Positions 23,403 through 34,836 of a stretch of DNA of 64,000 nucleotides are shown here, in pieces (position 1 is the first letter of the stretch; each line of letters starts with the position of its first letter). The notes below the pieces were generated by a model. That model saw nothing but the letters and a program-made list of their open reading frames with translations. It did no database searches and was not told the DNA's origin. A program made the translations under genes and the position numbers. Origin of the DNA: Catonia carolina (lineage: Eukaryota; Arthropoda; Insecta; Hemiptera; Achilidae); contig JAQMRL010000006.1 of assembly GCA_035578175.1 (NCBI GenBank), forward strand, positions 57,887,001 through 57,951,000, read 5' to 3'.

Positions 23403-24936
23403 ACAATTAAAAAATTAAAAGAAAGAAACATTTTTTTATCAATGATGGTTGTTGTTGTTAATTTTTAATTGTGTCTGTAAGGTAAGTCTAACATGTTGAA
23501 ACGTTTCAGTCTGGTTTATTGGTTACTATTATCTACAAGGTTAATTACCAATAAGTTTTAATCACGTTCAAGTTTGTCATGGTATTTTTTTGTTTGTATT
23601 ATTTCAGCACGTAAATTAATATGCGTTTTAGGTATGTATTAAGTTAACTTATAAGTACTTAATAATTGTATTATACTCTCTCTACTTTATTCTCTGTGAG
23701 TCTCTTTGAAGCAATTAATAACGAGAAAATATTTCCACTTCAGCCTTCTCATTCTCTTCATTATGTTTTCATGCTTGTTTTATCATCTATATCTACCCTT
23801 GTTTTTCCTTCTGCATATCTTAGTCTATCAGTTCTTTAAGGTGTTCCGCTTTTACCACATCCTACATCTTGCACTTACTTTCCTAACAAAAATAATTTCT
23901 TCATAAAATCATAATTTCTTTCACTCGTTTTCTTCTCCTATTTTACTCTCTTTCCTTTTCGCTGTATAGTTAAACCAAAATAATTTGTTAATTCTTATAT
24001 ACACTTCTCTAAGTATAATCATGGGCCATGAAATCCAACAAACCTGAACGTGTGTAAATGAAGACTTATATACAAACTTTACTATGTAATTCAAACGTCC
24101 ATCCGTTATTTTTTAATTTTACCTAATATTTCCTCTACTCGTCCTACAGTTGTATAAAAAAACAAAAATATTAATTCGAAATTTTATTACGGAATTGAAT
24201 ATGTAACAAAAATACGTCACCATAGGATGTGTTCCATAACAAATTATATAATATTCAATATTTCCTTTTCTACAGCTGCCAAAATATATACATAAAGTAT
24301 TATACAATGATAAATATTTAAAAATGTTATTCATATAACATAAGCTTGCGGAAGAAATTTTTCGTAGTGTTGATATCATCAATGTAGAATGGGAAGGAAC
24401 TCTGGTAAATCTCTCTAAATTGTAAACCGCTCTCAAAAGGGTTTGCATGGCTATTCATGTTTATCCAATTTCTAATATTTTTTAACCATAAATTTTTCCT
24501 TCGTTAAGGTCTGCACACGAAATGTCAGACAATTAGGTGATACTTGGTATTGTACGAAAATAGTATAATTGTCATGTGAGACTAGCATTTCTACCTGCGA
24601 AAGGGGTGCAGTAGGTGTATCGTCTCTTATTGTCAATTCATAGGCTATAATATTCTGTTGTGATTAAGTTTTATACAATTTCTAGTGTTTTCTATTTTAT
24701 GTATTTGTATAAGTTAAAACTGTTTATGATTTATTTACTAAATTTCTCAGAATCCCATTATTCGTTCTTTCTCGTATAGGCCTCGCCACGAATTTCCAAG
24801 CTTGTTTTTGTAATGCCGAGTAATCCACCAGCCGTCATTCTACTAACCTTTTAGTAAATATATTTCTTTTCTTAGTTGTTGAAAATATACAAATAGGCCT
24901 AATGTTTATATTTTAAACTATGACGTATTAGGCCGG
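23403..24936. other. No recognisable gene; one unexplained 109-codon frame
   Basis: A minus-strand open frame at 24119-24448 (109 codons) has no motif I recognise. It is rich in I, Y and F and has several hydrophobic stretches, as chance frames in AT-rich DNA often do. I leave it uncalled. The rest is CT-rich or AT-rich sequence. Confidence 0.35.
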
Positions 24937-24938
24937 GT

Positions 24939-25065
24939 ACAGACGGACGGCGCGTTACACTGGCGTTTTTCGTTAGGCGCTGAGTTACATTGAGTCAGAT
25001 GGTGAAGGAAAGATGATAAAACGGTAACAGACCAGTGACGCAACGTCAACGCGCCGTCTATCTGT
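24939..25065. mobile_element. Small foldback element with GC-rich inverted ends
   Basis: ACAGACGGACGGCGCGTT at 24939-24956 and AACGCGCCGTCTATCTGT at 25048-25065 are inverted copies (16 of 18 matching) about 127 bp apart. The sequence is CpG-rich in an AT-rich region. Confidence 0.55.
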
Positions 25066-25091
25066 TATTTCTCTTAAAATAATGACCTATA

Positions 25092-25460
25092 CCTTGACGA
25101 ACTAATGATTGCAGACGAAGGTGGAGCTTAGTGATCTAGAACACAGCATAGAGCCAATTGACTTTCGTCAACTGTATTCTGCGTTGCCATGTTGTGTTGT
25201 CGCTGTATCAGAGTTCATGTTACCAAAAATTTTTGTATTCAATCTTCTTGAACGGTCACAGAATTTTTGTAATCTTTTAATCCAAAAGTTGAAGAATTAA
25301 ACAACAAACCGAGATGAAGATTTTAGAGCAAGTTTCATTCAAGCTTAAGGGAATCCTATCGTCTTTCTGTAGTGTGACAAAGAGAAGTGGCAACCCGACC
25401 TTTCACCCGACTTTGGCGGTTATTGGCTAGATCTCATCTGCAGTATTTAGTTTGTATAAG
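25092..25460. mobile_element. TIR element family Z, copy 2
   Basis: Ends CCTTGACGAACT and the inverted counterpart near 25440-25460, with TA on both sides. It shares GTGATCTAGA-CACAGCA-AGAGCC-ATTGACTTTCGT and GGCTAGATCTCATCTGCAGT with copy 1, but is about 125 bp longer in the middle. Confidence 0.6.
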
Positions 25461-25821
25461 TATAACATTGTTATTACGTATAATATAACAACAACAATTT
25501 TTTTGACTGTTTGACATTAAACGTACGCACTAGTCCAATCTACTTTTTTCTAATGTTTATTTATAGAAATTAATGCAATAATTCTTTGCTTAACAAAGTA
25601 AAAAATTAATTACATTTGTAAAAAGTTACTAATCCCCCAATCCTATATAGTCATATGAAATAACTATGAAGGAATGTTTTCGCTTTAAAGTATGCACCGA
25701 AACACCCGTCGGCGGCAGGCTAGGAAGTTCGCGGCGCGACCTATACTATCTACTTGTTCATTATTGCTTCCAGTATTCGGAAGAAAGACGTTGTACTTTT
25801 TGTTGTATTTGTTTTATTGTA

Positions 25822-25859
25822 TTATTATATTATATATATTATTATTATTATTATTATAT

Positions 25860-25910
<51 letters not shown>

Positions 25911-25915
25911 TATTA
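25822..25915. repeat. ATT/TA microsatellite
   Basis: ATT repeats followed by about 20 TA dinucleotides. The three overlapping open frames across it (25666-25988) come from this low-complexity DNA. Confidence 0.85.
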
Positions 25916-25989
25916 TGTTATTATTATTATTGTATTATTGGTTTACTTTATTTTTCCATTATGCTCTTCTAGAAAGCTAATAGGGTAGT

Positions 25990-26240
25990 CTATTATAAGG
26001 GTATAAAAGGTAATAATTACCTCTATCATATTTAACAATTATTGTTATATATAAAATTATTATGTTATTTAAAATAAATTAAGCTTAACATTTTTGTAAG
26101 TAAATTAATTTAAGTAACTCGATTGTAATTAGTTATCTAAGTCTAAAAGTTAATTGTGTAAATAAATATAGTTTAACATATAAGTTAAAAAGAGCGCTTT
26201 TTTATTATTTATCATAACCAGATCCCGAATGAACCTACTC
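25990..26240 (+). repeat. Dispersed repeat family X, tail only
   Basis: TAAATTAATTTAAGTAA, TGATTGTAATTAGTT-like text and the end ATAACCAGATCCCGAA match the end of copy 2 (about 7930-8075). Confidence 0.45.
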
Positions 26241-26938
26241 TTCGGTGATCCAAAATATCAAATTTGATTTATGTTCAGTAATTTTCAACTTAAATCTTAT
26301 TTAATGATTAATACTAAGTAGTTCTGTACTTTACAGTAAAAAGAGGACAAAAATACATTCTATTAAAAAAAATCGCGTGAAGTTCTATTTGTTAAAGTCA
26401 CTTCGTTATAAATCTTTTCAGATTATCAGAAGTGTTTCCTTTGTAAATATTCTTCTTTATATTTTAATTAAACCCCGTTCAAGTATTACGTAAACATTTT
26501 AAGGCTCAGGTTTATTTACTTTAACTGGCAAGTGGAAGGGGCAGTCAGTAAACGCCGAGGTAATAACCTATTTTGTTGTTGAATCGATTTAGAGATTTAC
26601 TTGTTCCAAGTTTTTTATACACTGTTAGGTCTTCTTTGTGTTATCTTTTTTAAATTTCACATATATAAATCAATTTATTATATTTTTATTTATATTTATT
26701 ATATTATTATATTTATTATCATTTATTAAGATAAATAAACTTCGTTGACTTTACAGCTGTATTAATAATTAGAATGTTTGAACGACGTAATCTTGTGTTA
26801 TCTAAACAAAATAAATAGATAACTTACAAAATTTCAAATAAAAAAATTATATAATTATTCTAAATTTTCAAATATAAATAATACTGTATTACCTTTTACC
26901 AAAACTATAGAATTATAAAGGATTATCATCGTAAAAGC
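26241..26938. other. AT-rich stretch, nothing recognised
   Basis: No coding or repeat signal that I can support. Confidence 0.4.
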
Positions 26939-26939
26939 T

Positions 26940-27095
26940 GATGATAGCAATGGAGAACTCCAACACTGACGAAATTATTTTTAATAGACGGGTAAGACAC
27001 GAGTGTCACCCACACTCTGTTTAATATTTATTTGGATGACGTGGTCAGAAGATGGAAATCTCAAGTAAACATGGGGCTTACCCCTTATCTTCAAG
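26940..27095 (+). pseudogene. LINE reverse transcriptase fragment
   Basis: A first frame gives NRRVRHECHPHS, resembling the RVRQGCxLSP motif of LINE reverse transcriptases. After a stop and shift, a second frame gives FNIYLDDVVRRWKSQVNMGL, the continuation of that domain. It is then cut by an R repeat. The catalytic YADD/FADD box is absent. A tail of similar LINE type lies 1.1 kb downstream on the same strand (28190-28380) and may be the other end of the same insertion. Confidence 0.5.
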
Positions 27096-27099
27096 AGCA

Positions 27100-27462
27100 T
27101 AAAAATTTACTTAATAAGGCGATTTAATAAAAAAATTGATGGAGCCGTTTCTGACAATCGTAATAAAATGAAAAATTACACGAGTAATTTACTACTTCCG
27201 GTTGACCGATTTTGATGAAAATGTTAATGTCGTGTCCTTTAGTGGTATATGACTTAAGCCCCAAATTTCAACTTCGTAGAGTATTCCGTTCTTGAGATAT
27301 TTTCTTCACGCACACAAATACAAATCTCTATAAACACATTTTTTCGCCTTAAGGGTGCCTGAAAACTGAAATATCTCGTGAAAACTCAATTTCCAAAAAT
27401 CGACATGAAAACTATACCTACTTTCCTATATTATATTCATATAGGACCAGAGAAAGTAAAGA
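27100..27462 (-). repeat. Dispersed repeat family R, partial copy
   Basis: Minus-strand R blocks: TTTACTTTCTCTGGTCC, CATGTCGATTTTTGGAAAT, TCAAAATCGGTCAACCGGAA. Confidence 0.6.
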
Positions 27463-28188
27463 ACATCACTTGTGAATAACCTTCAAAAGTGAAACAAATT
27501 TAATGGGTTTGGTTTTTTGTGTGTGAAACTTTAGCTTTCCTTCTTTTTTTCCTTAGAAAGTGAAGTAATCGTTGTTGATGCCTACTCGTATTAACCTTCC
27601 ACTTTGTACAAGGATACATTAGATTCAACCCTCTAATACCTCAACTCCTGTTGAAAAAACGAATCTAACAAAAGAACAAGAGACTTCTTCTTCAATTCTT
27701 TTCTTAAAGGAACTTTCAACACTATCTTTTCATGTAAGCACTTTAAGTTAGTGAAGAAAGAAAATACTAACTACGTTTTACCACTTTTTAATCGCATTAA
27801 TGACTTGTTTGTAATAATTTTAACGTTTTATGTGAAGAAAATTACCGAATGAAACATAGTCTGTAATAGACCTATCTTTTAAAGAATTTTATTTTTAAAT
27901 ATTTTTAGTTTATACTCGTTTTTAGCTCGTTCGAGTTACAATATAATGCAACCACAGTTTAATTACAACATGCTTTATAAATAGAGAAATTATTAGCTGT
28001 TTTAGGCGGAAAGTACCAAGCGTAATATAAAGCTTAAATAATGAGTGTAATCGAGATAAATTAATTTGAGAAAAAAATAATTTATATAATTTTCTTGAAA
28101 ATTTACCTTGAGGAAATAAGGTCAGAATTGGGTATTTAAAACTTGAACGTAATATTATATAGGATTATCGCTAAAGTTGAAGACAGCA
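27463..28188. other. AT-rich stretch, nothing recognised
   Basis: No repeat match or coding signal seen. Confidence 0.4.
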
Positions 28189-28189
28189 C

Positions 28190-28380
28190 ATGGAAAAGAT
28201 GTCAGATCACAGGATACCATTAAACCCAAACGTGCTGTCCAGGCGCACGGTATACTCCAGAAAATAAAAGGGATGTCGGTAGCCCTAGGGAAAGATGGAG
28301 AAAAATGATATAGTATGTGAGTTTGGAACAGCCGGTCTAACCCTTGATTGGAAGAAGAAGAAGACGAAATTTACACTTTA
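28190..28380 (+). pseudogene. LINE ORF2 terminal fragment
   Basis: Frames here give NKRDVGSPRERWRKMI, which resembles the VGRPRKRW segment near the end of RTE-like and related ORF2 proteins. It is followed after stops by a basic end and an AGAAGAAGAAG tail. The family call rests on one motif. Confidence 0.4.
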
Positions 28381-28529
28381 TTTTCTAAATTTACGCTTTT
28401 ACATTTTATAAAGAAATCTTTATAAAATTCAGTTGAATTTTTAAAAAACGTTTTAAATTATATTTTTTGAATTGATAAATATTAAAATTTAACTTTTTTT
28501 AAATACAAATGTAAGTGGTTAGGATGATA

Positions 28530-29060
28530 TTAACTGTGTAACCTCGTGCTGATAGGCCGTTAAAACAAAATGGTCTCCCAGAATCTTGTCCAATAGGTAA
28601 CTCACTACTGACATTTTTTCGTTCGTCAATATAATTGTTATACTATTATTATTTTATATCAATTATAATATTAAATTAATTGAACAAAAATGTTTCCCAT
28701 GGTTTTAAAATTTAGAAATTTATTTAAATAAATAAATGATATAATGGCAACGATAATTTGTGTTGTCTCGTGTCGGAAGGGCGTGGCTACAAGAGTACGA
28801 TACTGAATTGTCGCCAAGGATATAAATACGGTGTTAGTTTGACCCATCTTATATATAATTTTTATTTGACTAAACCTTTTTATAAAGTTTCTAAATAGAT
28901 TTATACAATTAAATAATTGTCATTAAGTACGGTACATACGTTATTAAACATTTTAATGTTGATTAATGTTGGGAGGCCATCTTGTGAACAAAATGGTCTC
29001 ACATACCGGAATCTCATCAGTTAGTTTGCTTCACAATAACAAAACATTTTAGTTTATGTA
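28530..29060. repeat. Possible degenerate satellite T units
   Basis: ACAAAATGGTCTC occurs at 28566 and 28988, 422 bp apart. This is close to the 403-422 bp spacing of ACAAAATGGCCTC in satellite T at 55-57 kb. The rest of the unit is hard to align by eye. Confidence 0.3.
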
Positions 29061-29385
29061 AATAATGTCTTAAAATAAGTATTTAAATTGCAGCTATCTA
29101 GTTTAATTTTTATAATCTGAATTTTACAAATTTTGAATCACGTTTGCTTTCCTTAGGGTATACTCGTTAATTTACATGAAAATTAACGTCTATAGCTCTT
29201 CGAATTTTCACGATTCGAATTTTTGTTCGAGATTTTTAAAAAAATCCTTTTTTTATATTTTAATCCATGGGACAAGGACAAAGTTTTGAGAATAACTACT
29301 GTATTTTAATCGTTATGACAAGGGTTTTCATTTCGATGTATGTATTTTGTGATACTGAGAATTATGTATAATCAATCGTTTTTGC

Positions 29386-29602
29386 TTCCGTCGTTACCGA
29401 CGGAAACCTATTAGTAGTAGTAGGTTTCCTATTAGTAGGCCTACTTTACAGTAGGCCTACTAATAGGTGAAAAAAATGATCCGAATTTTTAAGTTTAGAT
29501 CGCGCGCGACTTCAATGTCCATAGGATTGTTTACAGTAGTGCCATAGCGTATAGAAAAGATACGCTATGGTAGTCTCTTCTATACGCTATGGTAGTGCTT
29601 TC
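29386..29602. repeat. Cluster of four perfect hairpins
   Basis: 29386-29405: arms TTCCGTCG and CGACGGAA with a TTAC loop. 29406-29427: AAACCTA and TAGGTTT arms. 29428-29467: 18-bp perfect arms (CCTATTAGTAGGCCTACT) with a TTAC loop. About 29542-29600: CCATAGCGTAT and ATACGCTATGG arms, with a further copy of TATACGCTATGG. There is no open frame. Confidence 0.75.
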
Positions 29603-29744
29603 TTTCGACTTTTGTTCCTCTTGTGTTTAATGACAAAATTATTTTATTTTTTTAATTGACTTTGTATCATTTGTCTAAACGTAAATTCAAATGGTTTATG
29701 ATTATTGAAAAGTATAAAATCATAAAGAAAGTAAAGAAGGATTT

Positions 29745-30330
29745 CTTTTTAATCGCCTCATCTACTAGATTTTTTTTGAACTACAATAGGCCTACTAACT
29801 ATGTCATATCTGCTGAAATTTTTGGAGGCTGTGGTCTCTTTCTAAAAACTAGGTTTTTAAGATTGCAGGCTTAATGTGCATTTTAGGAAAAAAGCGTATT
29901 ATAATAAAAAGTGTCAAAAATTAAAAATCAAAACATTTTTAATTCAAATATTTATTTTACAATGGTTAATTTAGCGAAAATTAGTAATTTTCTGTATTTT
30001 TATCATCAAAATCGGTAAACAATAGGATGTTTTATGACTATGGCCTTAGTACGCATATTGCGTCAAAAGTTTCGTAATAATTTTTACCTTAGTTATAGAA
30101 AATTAAAAAACTACAACTTTTATTCTAAGCGAATGTTTTTACAGTCGTTGTTTTTACATAGCGTCTGTATGATGTTCTGTATTTTTAAGTTCTGCTAAGG
30201 TTGATTTTCATTGTCATTCACTTATAAAAATTAGGTTATGTTTTTCATTTTGCATTGTTAGCTAATGATTAAACGTAGGTTAAAATGTACATTGTTTACA
30301 CTGACATGGAGTGAGGCGTTTCAAACCATA
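29745..30330 (+). repeat. Dispersed repeat family R, copy
   Basis: TCTGCTGAAATTTTTGGAGG, ATGTGCATTTTAGG, AACTACAACTTTTATTCTAA, and the end AGTGAGGCGTTTCAAACCA. The open frame at 29656-29874 overlaps its start and is not a gene. Confidence 0.6.
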
Positions 30331-31438
30331 TTATTTTTATTTAAAAGTATTAAAAATAAATACACTGAATAAAATGTTTTACAGCTTTTTAAATGTAGAA
30401 CGGAGATAAATTTTTAAGTTTGTATGCGTTCTAATTTCATACGTTGAAAAGTCACCACTCATTGATAAAAATTGTCATATTTAATTTATTTTTACAGAAA
30501 TTACTTCATATAAAATTTATTAAGGACTCGAAAACTTGTACACGGTTTTAGAATTAAGTTACAAAGTTAATAAGATAAAATTAGTTATTTCATTAAATAG
30601 CAGAAATTTAGTTTTATGCATAATATTATTTGGAAGGAAATATATATTTATGTAGGCTATCATAAAAATCATTCAGAACTTAATTAAATAATGGAATTTA
30701 AAAACCATATTTCAACAATTATTGTATAAAAGTGTGATAGTTTTATATCCTGACTCATAAAAATATTTATAAGATTTTTATCTTTGTTAAAATATAAAAT
30801 AGTAATAAACGGTGAAATTTTCTTCTAACGGATTTCCTTTTTATACTCATTTCCAGTTTTCCATTAGTACGTGTGTAATTAAAGCAAGAAAATATTGTTA
30901 GGACAAAAGAACGTTCACCAACACGTTAAAATTAAGAAAATAATTGATATCTTCATTCCCTCGTAGAAATTGTAATGTTTGTAAGCAATTAGAAGCAGTT
31001 ATCTCTGTTAAGAAAACACATTTTATTTCATTATCTTTTTCAACGTTTCTAAGTAATTTTAACCGCAAGAATTTGCAATTCTTTCTTGAACATTATCATT
31101 TAAATTTTATTATCATTGCACTAGATTCAATGCATATTTAACGGCTTGTTAACATAGTTAAAGATTTTATCTGAGTTGTTTTTTGTCATATGACAGTAAT
31201 AGGTTTTAGAAAAACCGATATTGTAAAATTTTGGTCTACCTGCTGTGTAAACTTAAGGTTTAACCAATAAATTATTTTAAAAAAAACTTGGTTTAATATA
31301 TAAATACTATCTAGTTCGTTTTAAACTGCCACATTTTTCCATAAGCGAATATATCTAATATTTTCAATCTATTTATGTGAACGGAATAAAAATTAGCTGC
31401 TTCCATAAAACTTACTTAAAAATTGTACAGGATAATTA
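30331..31438. other. AT-rich stretch, nothing recognised
   Basis: The 65-codon frame at 30944-31141 has no recognisable motif. Confidence 0.4.
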
Positions 31439-31439
31439 A

Positions 31440-32060
31440 AAAAAAAGTTAAAATAACAGATTGTGTATTGTATGAAGTGAAGTGTATTGAAAAATGATTA
31501 TGGATTGCGATTAAAGAAGTGTTTTTATAGGAATTCTTCGAAATCAAAATTAGTTGAAACGTTTGTTTTTATTTTTACTCTTTCAAGCACATTCTGGTAA
31601 AACGGAAAAAGTGGTAGAAGGGTCTTAATTGTTTGTTAAAACGTTTGTTTTTATTTTTACTCTTTCAAGCACGTTCTGGTAAAACGGAAAAAGTGGTAGA
31701 AGGGTCTTAATTGTTTGTTAAAACGTTTGTTTTTATTTTTACTCTTTCAAGCACGTTCTGGTAAAACGGAAAAAGTGGTAGAAGGGTCTTAATTGTTTCA
31801 GAAACTATCGTATCACAGGTATAAAACACATACACATTTGTAGTAATTTAGTATATGGACTTAAAATGGAATATATGTTGTTCTCTTTCGAAATATTCTC
31901 GTGTTACGGTACTGGTTCTAATTTACGTATATAGTGCGTATGCGTTTAAAGGGGTTAGCAAGTAATCGTGGTTTTGGACAAGTTAATCTTTGTTTTCAAT
32001 GAGTTAATCAGGACTAATTTCATCACTGCGTAGTAACTATCGTTTAGTATCAAAATAAAC
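31440..32060 (+). repeat. Dispersed repeat family X, copy 3, with internal minisatellite
   Basis: It starts with GATTGTGTATTGTATGAAGT, then GATTGCGAT and GGAATTCTTCG as in copy 2. It differs in having a segment expanded to about three 82-bp units. Confidence 0.6.
31560..31799 (+). repeat. 82-bp tandem repeat, about 2.9 units
   Basis: The units begin at 31560, 31642 and 31724 (CGTTTGTTTTTATTTTTACT), exactly 82 bp apart. I see one difference among them (CACATTCTGG in the first, CACGTTCTGG in the others), so the expansion is recent. Confidence 0.9.
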
Positions 32061-32370
32061 CTCTCCATTGGGAACAAACTCAAATTGGGAAACAACCTAT
32101 TGGTATTAGTTCAAATGAGAAAATCTTCGCATCTTTTTCTATTTATAAGAGAAACACGAAACCCAAGATCAGGATTTTTTGCATCCGTATATTTTTCAAA
32201 GTCTAATAAAGAATGCTGATTAATAATAGCAATAAATGTGGTTAAACTTTTCATATACCTAAAACAAAATTTTACAGTTCTAAAATAATACCAAAATGAC
32301 ATAAACAAGGTCGTCTACCATAATAATAATACTGTACCAGATTGATTGATTGATTTATACCAGAGTACCA
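32061..32370. other. No recognised feature
   Basis: Includes a short GATT run near 32342. A 65-codon minus-strand frame (32111-32308) has no known motif. Confidence 0.35.
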
Positions 32371-32374
32371 GAAC

Positions 32375-32870
32375 GGTATGTTAGATAATTAGATTTTTGA
32401 AAAGAATAATAAAATTTGCTTCTGTTTCAATGCTTGGACGTGAGCTATTACCCGCAGTAGAACAGTTTCGGTAGGTTACGAAACTGAAATGGCCTGGTGC
32501 CAGTCTGGGTTTCACTACTGTATTCGTTCATTTAATCTGGAAAAATATTTAGTTTTATAAATTATTTCTAAATATAATTATGTTTCTAGTTGATATAGTC
32601 CAAGTAAATTGTATTAAATTTCATATTTGCGAAGTAAAAAAAAGTAAAAATTTATCTGGTGCGGTGGTACCGCCCATTCGGTTTGCTCGCGTATTGGTGG
32701 GTCGTTACTACAAAATGGCCTCTCCGTCGCCTTTTCGGGTTTTAACTTTGATCTGTATATAAATTAATATTTATGTAAAAAGACAGAATTGTTCGTTTTA
32801 TAATTAAATTTTTTAAAAGAATAATAAAAATGTACATTTTGTTTCAATGTTTCGACTGTTATTCTTCCAA
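32375..32870 (+). repeat. Isolated satellite T unit
   Basis: It contains GTTTCAATGCTTGGACGTGAG, GCCAGTCTGGGTTTCACTAC, GTGGTACCGCCCATTCGGTT and ACTACAAAATGGCCTCTCCG, in the order found in the array at 55-57 kb. Confidence 0.75.
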
Positions 32871-33486
32871 AAAGGTATCTCTAAGACTGCAGTTAATTCT
32901 GGTGGAAGGCATCAAGGTAATCTTGACACTTTAATGCGCCCCAGATCATTAAATTAAGCAGTACACTCGTATACCACTTATCCACAAGTATTTCCAAAAA
33001 CTGTAGAGACAGAGTTTAAATTTTCACCATTCACAAAAACTAAATTTTTAAGTTTTTGAAATATCGCACTAAGAAGACTGAAACGCCGATGGAGTAGAGA
33101 CATGCTACATTAACACAACTGTAACATTATTACGTACACAAAAATATAATTTAAACGAACACATTTTTATCGTTATCTGGAGAGTTATCGGTGGGTGGTG
33201 TCCTCCTCAAAGTCATTAACGCGGTTGGATTTAATTTAATTTTTTTTTGTTTTTTTTGGTAATTTAGTCGTGAACATTTTTGCTTGTTGTTGTTCTTCTT
33301 GTTACAGTTGCAAAATAAATGAAGTAAGTAAAGTTTCTGAAAGAAGTGTTACAGCACCGTCCATCCACTAACCTCATCTAATTAAATTATTTTTTATTAA
33401 GTGCTCATCAATTTGAAGTTTTTCTGATATTCAAAATATTGTAACAATGTATATGAACAGTGTAATAGTGTAGAAGTGACAATTAC
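32871..33486. other. No recognised feature
   Basis: AT-rich flank of the first LTR retrotransposon. GTAT at 33487-33490 is the left target duplication. Confidence 0.4.
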
Positions 33487-33490
33487 GTAT

Positions 33491-33922
33491 TGTTACAACT
33501 CGTTATAGTAAAGTAAAATTGTAAACTTTTATTTAATTAATTCACATATAGTTATTTAACACAATTATTTGACAAGAACTAAAAACTAACCTTTACAAAC
33601 GACAACAATGAACATGAGCTTATGAAAATAAGTTATTAAACATTGAAAATAATACAGTTCACACAATTAATAAACGATAAAATAAAATAGACAATATCCC
33701 TTACCAAATTAAACATTAAATAACAATGTCTGCTGACAAAATAACAAACTTCACCGTAACGAAGAATCCCGTACAATTTAGACCACTAACACGTCAGCCA
33801 TTCCAACCGCGGCCGCGTCCCAACAATGGAAACCTTCGTTTTTATATTTAACCAGTCAGCTGTTTATGAGAAGCTGATTTTATTTGACCAGCTGATTTTA
33901 TTTTCGCCACTTCATTATAACA
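33491..33922 (-). repeat. 3' LTR of element 1
   Basis: 432 bp, aligned without gaps to 38831-39262. Two differences seen: ATGAGCTTATG here versus ATGAGTTTATG, and AACGATAAA versus AACGACAAA. Confidence 0.95.
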
Positions 33923-33935
33923 CCACCTCCCTCTC
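33923..33935 (-). other. Polypurine tract of element 1
   Basis: Minus strand GAGAGGGAGGTGG directly abuts the 3' LTR, the expected primer site for plus-strand DNA synthesis. Confidence 0.8.
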
Positions 33936-34836
33936 AAGGGTGTTGGTCCCCAACACCTTCCAGCTCTCCTTTGTACGGTGTAAGGCGATCTAAATGAACC
34001 ACCTTCGGCTTGGAGCGTTTGCCAACGCATTGCACTCGATACACAACATCATTAATCCGCTTCACTACGACGTAGGGGCCTTCCCACGTAGCCTTTAACT
34101 TCGGACTAATTCCCTTCTTCCGTGCAGGATTGTATAACCACACCTTGTCTCCAACGCAATACCCCGATGATGTTGCTGCTAGATCGTAACGACTCTTCAT
34201 TTTTGTGTAGCACAGATTCAAACTAGTTCGCGCAAGTTGGTGGATAGTTCGTAGTCGTTCTTCCATATCACTGACGTACTCCACTGGAGCATTTGGTCGA
34301 TCTGGAGGGGCACCAAACTCTAAATCACAGGGCAGTCTAAGATCTCTTCCGAACACCATTTCTGCCGGACTCCAACCAGTCGCCTGATGGGTTGCTGAAC
34401 GATAAGCCAACAAGAATATAGGCACTTTAGTATCCCAGTCCTCCTGGCTCTCTGATACAACTTTCTTCAGGTACTCTACAAGAGTACGATTGTAATGCTC
34501 CACCATACCGTCTGATTGTGGATGTAACGGCGTTGTCCTGGTCTTCCTCATCCCCAGCAACTGACAAATATCCTGAAGAAGTTTCGACTCAAAATTCCTG
34601 CCTTGGTCACTATGAAGCTCCAAAGGGACACCGAAACGACAGATCCAATCTTTTACCAGGTGCTCCGTCACTGTAGCAGCTTCTTGGTCTGGAACTGGAT
34701 ACACCTCCGGCCATTTTGTAAAGTAGTCCATTACCACAAGAAGATAACGATTTCCAGCTGCAGAACGAGGGAATGGTCCAAGAATATCAACGGCGACCCT
34801 TTCAAATGGTGCGCCCACAGTGTACAGCTGTAGTCA
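33934..34836 (-). pseudogene. pol: Integrase core and C-terminus of element 1 pol (after an in-frame TGA)
   Basis: This is the continuation of the integrase begun at 35259, in the same frame but separated by a TGA at 34834-34836. Counting from the residue at 34818, the catalytic triad is D11 (VAVDILGPF), D71 (HSDQG) and E107 (MVEHYNRT), with 35 residues between the second D and the E, as in the retroviral integrase core. Near the end is a GPY/F-type module (WEGPYVV...HLDRLTPY). The protein stops just before the polypurine tract. The apparent start at 34818 is a GTG (valine) inside the domain and is not a real start. Integrase inserts the reverse-transcribed DNA. This copy needs readthrough of the TGA to be made whole. 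Confidence 0.85.

Noticed and set aside
24119..24448. 109-codon frame as a membrane protein
   Set aside because: Hydrophobic runs are expected from AT-rich DNA. No motif, splice context or neighbour supports it.
25666..25988. Three overlapping open frames rich in I and Y
   Set aside because: They are produced by the ATT/TA microsatellite; no protein family resemblance.
31560..31799. CRISPR-like array
   Set aside because: Direct 82-bp tandem units without spacers in a eukaryotic context; it is a minisatellite.
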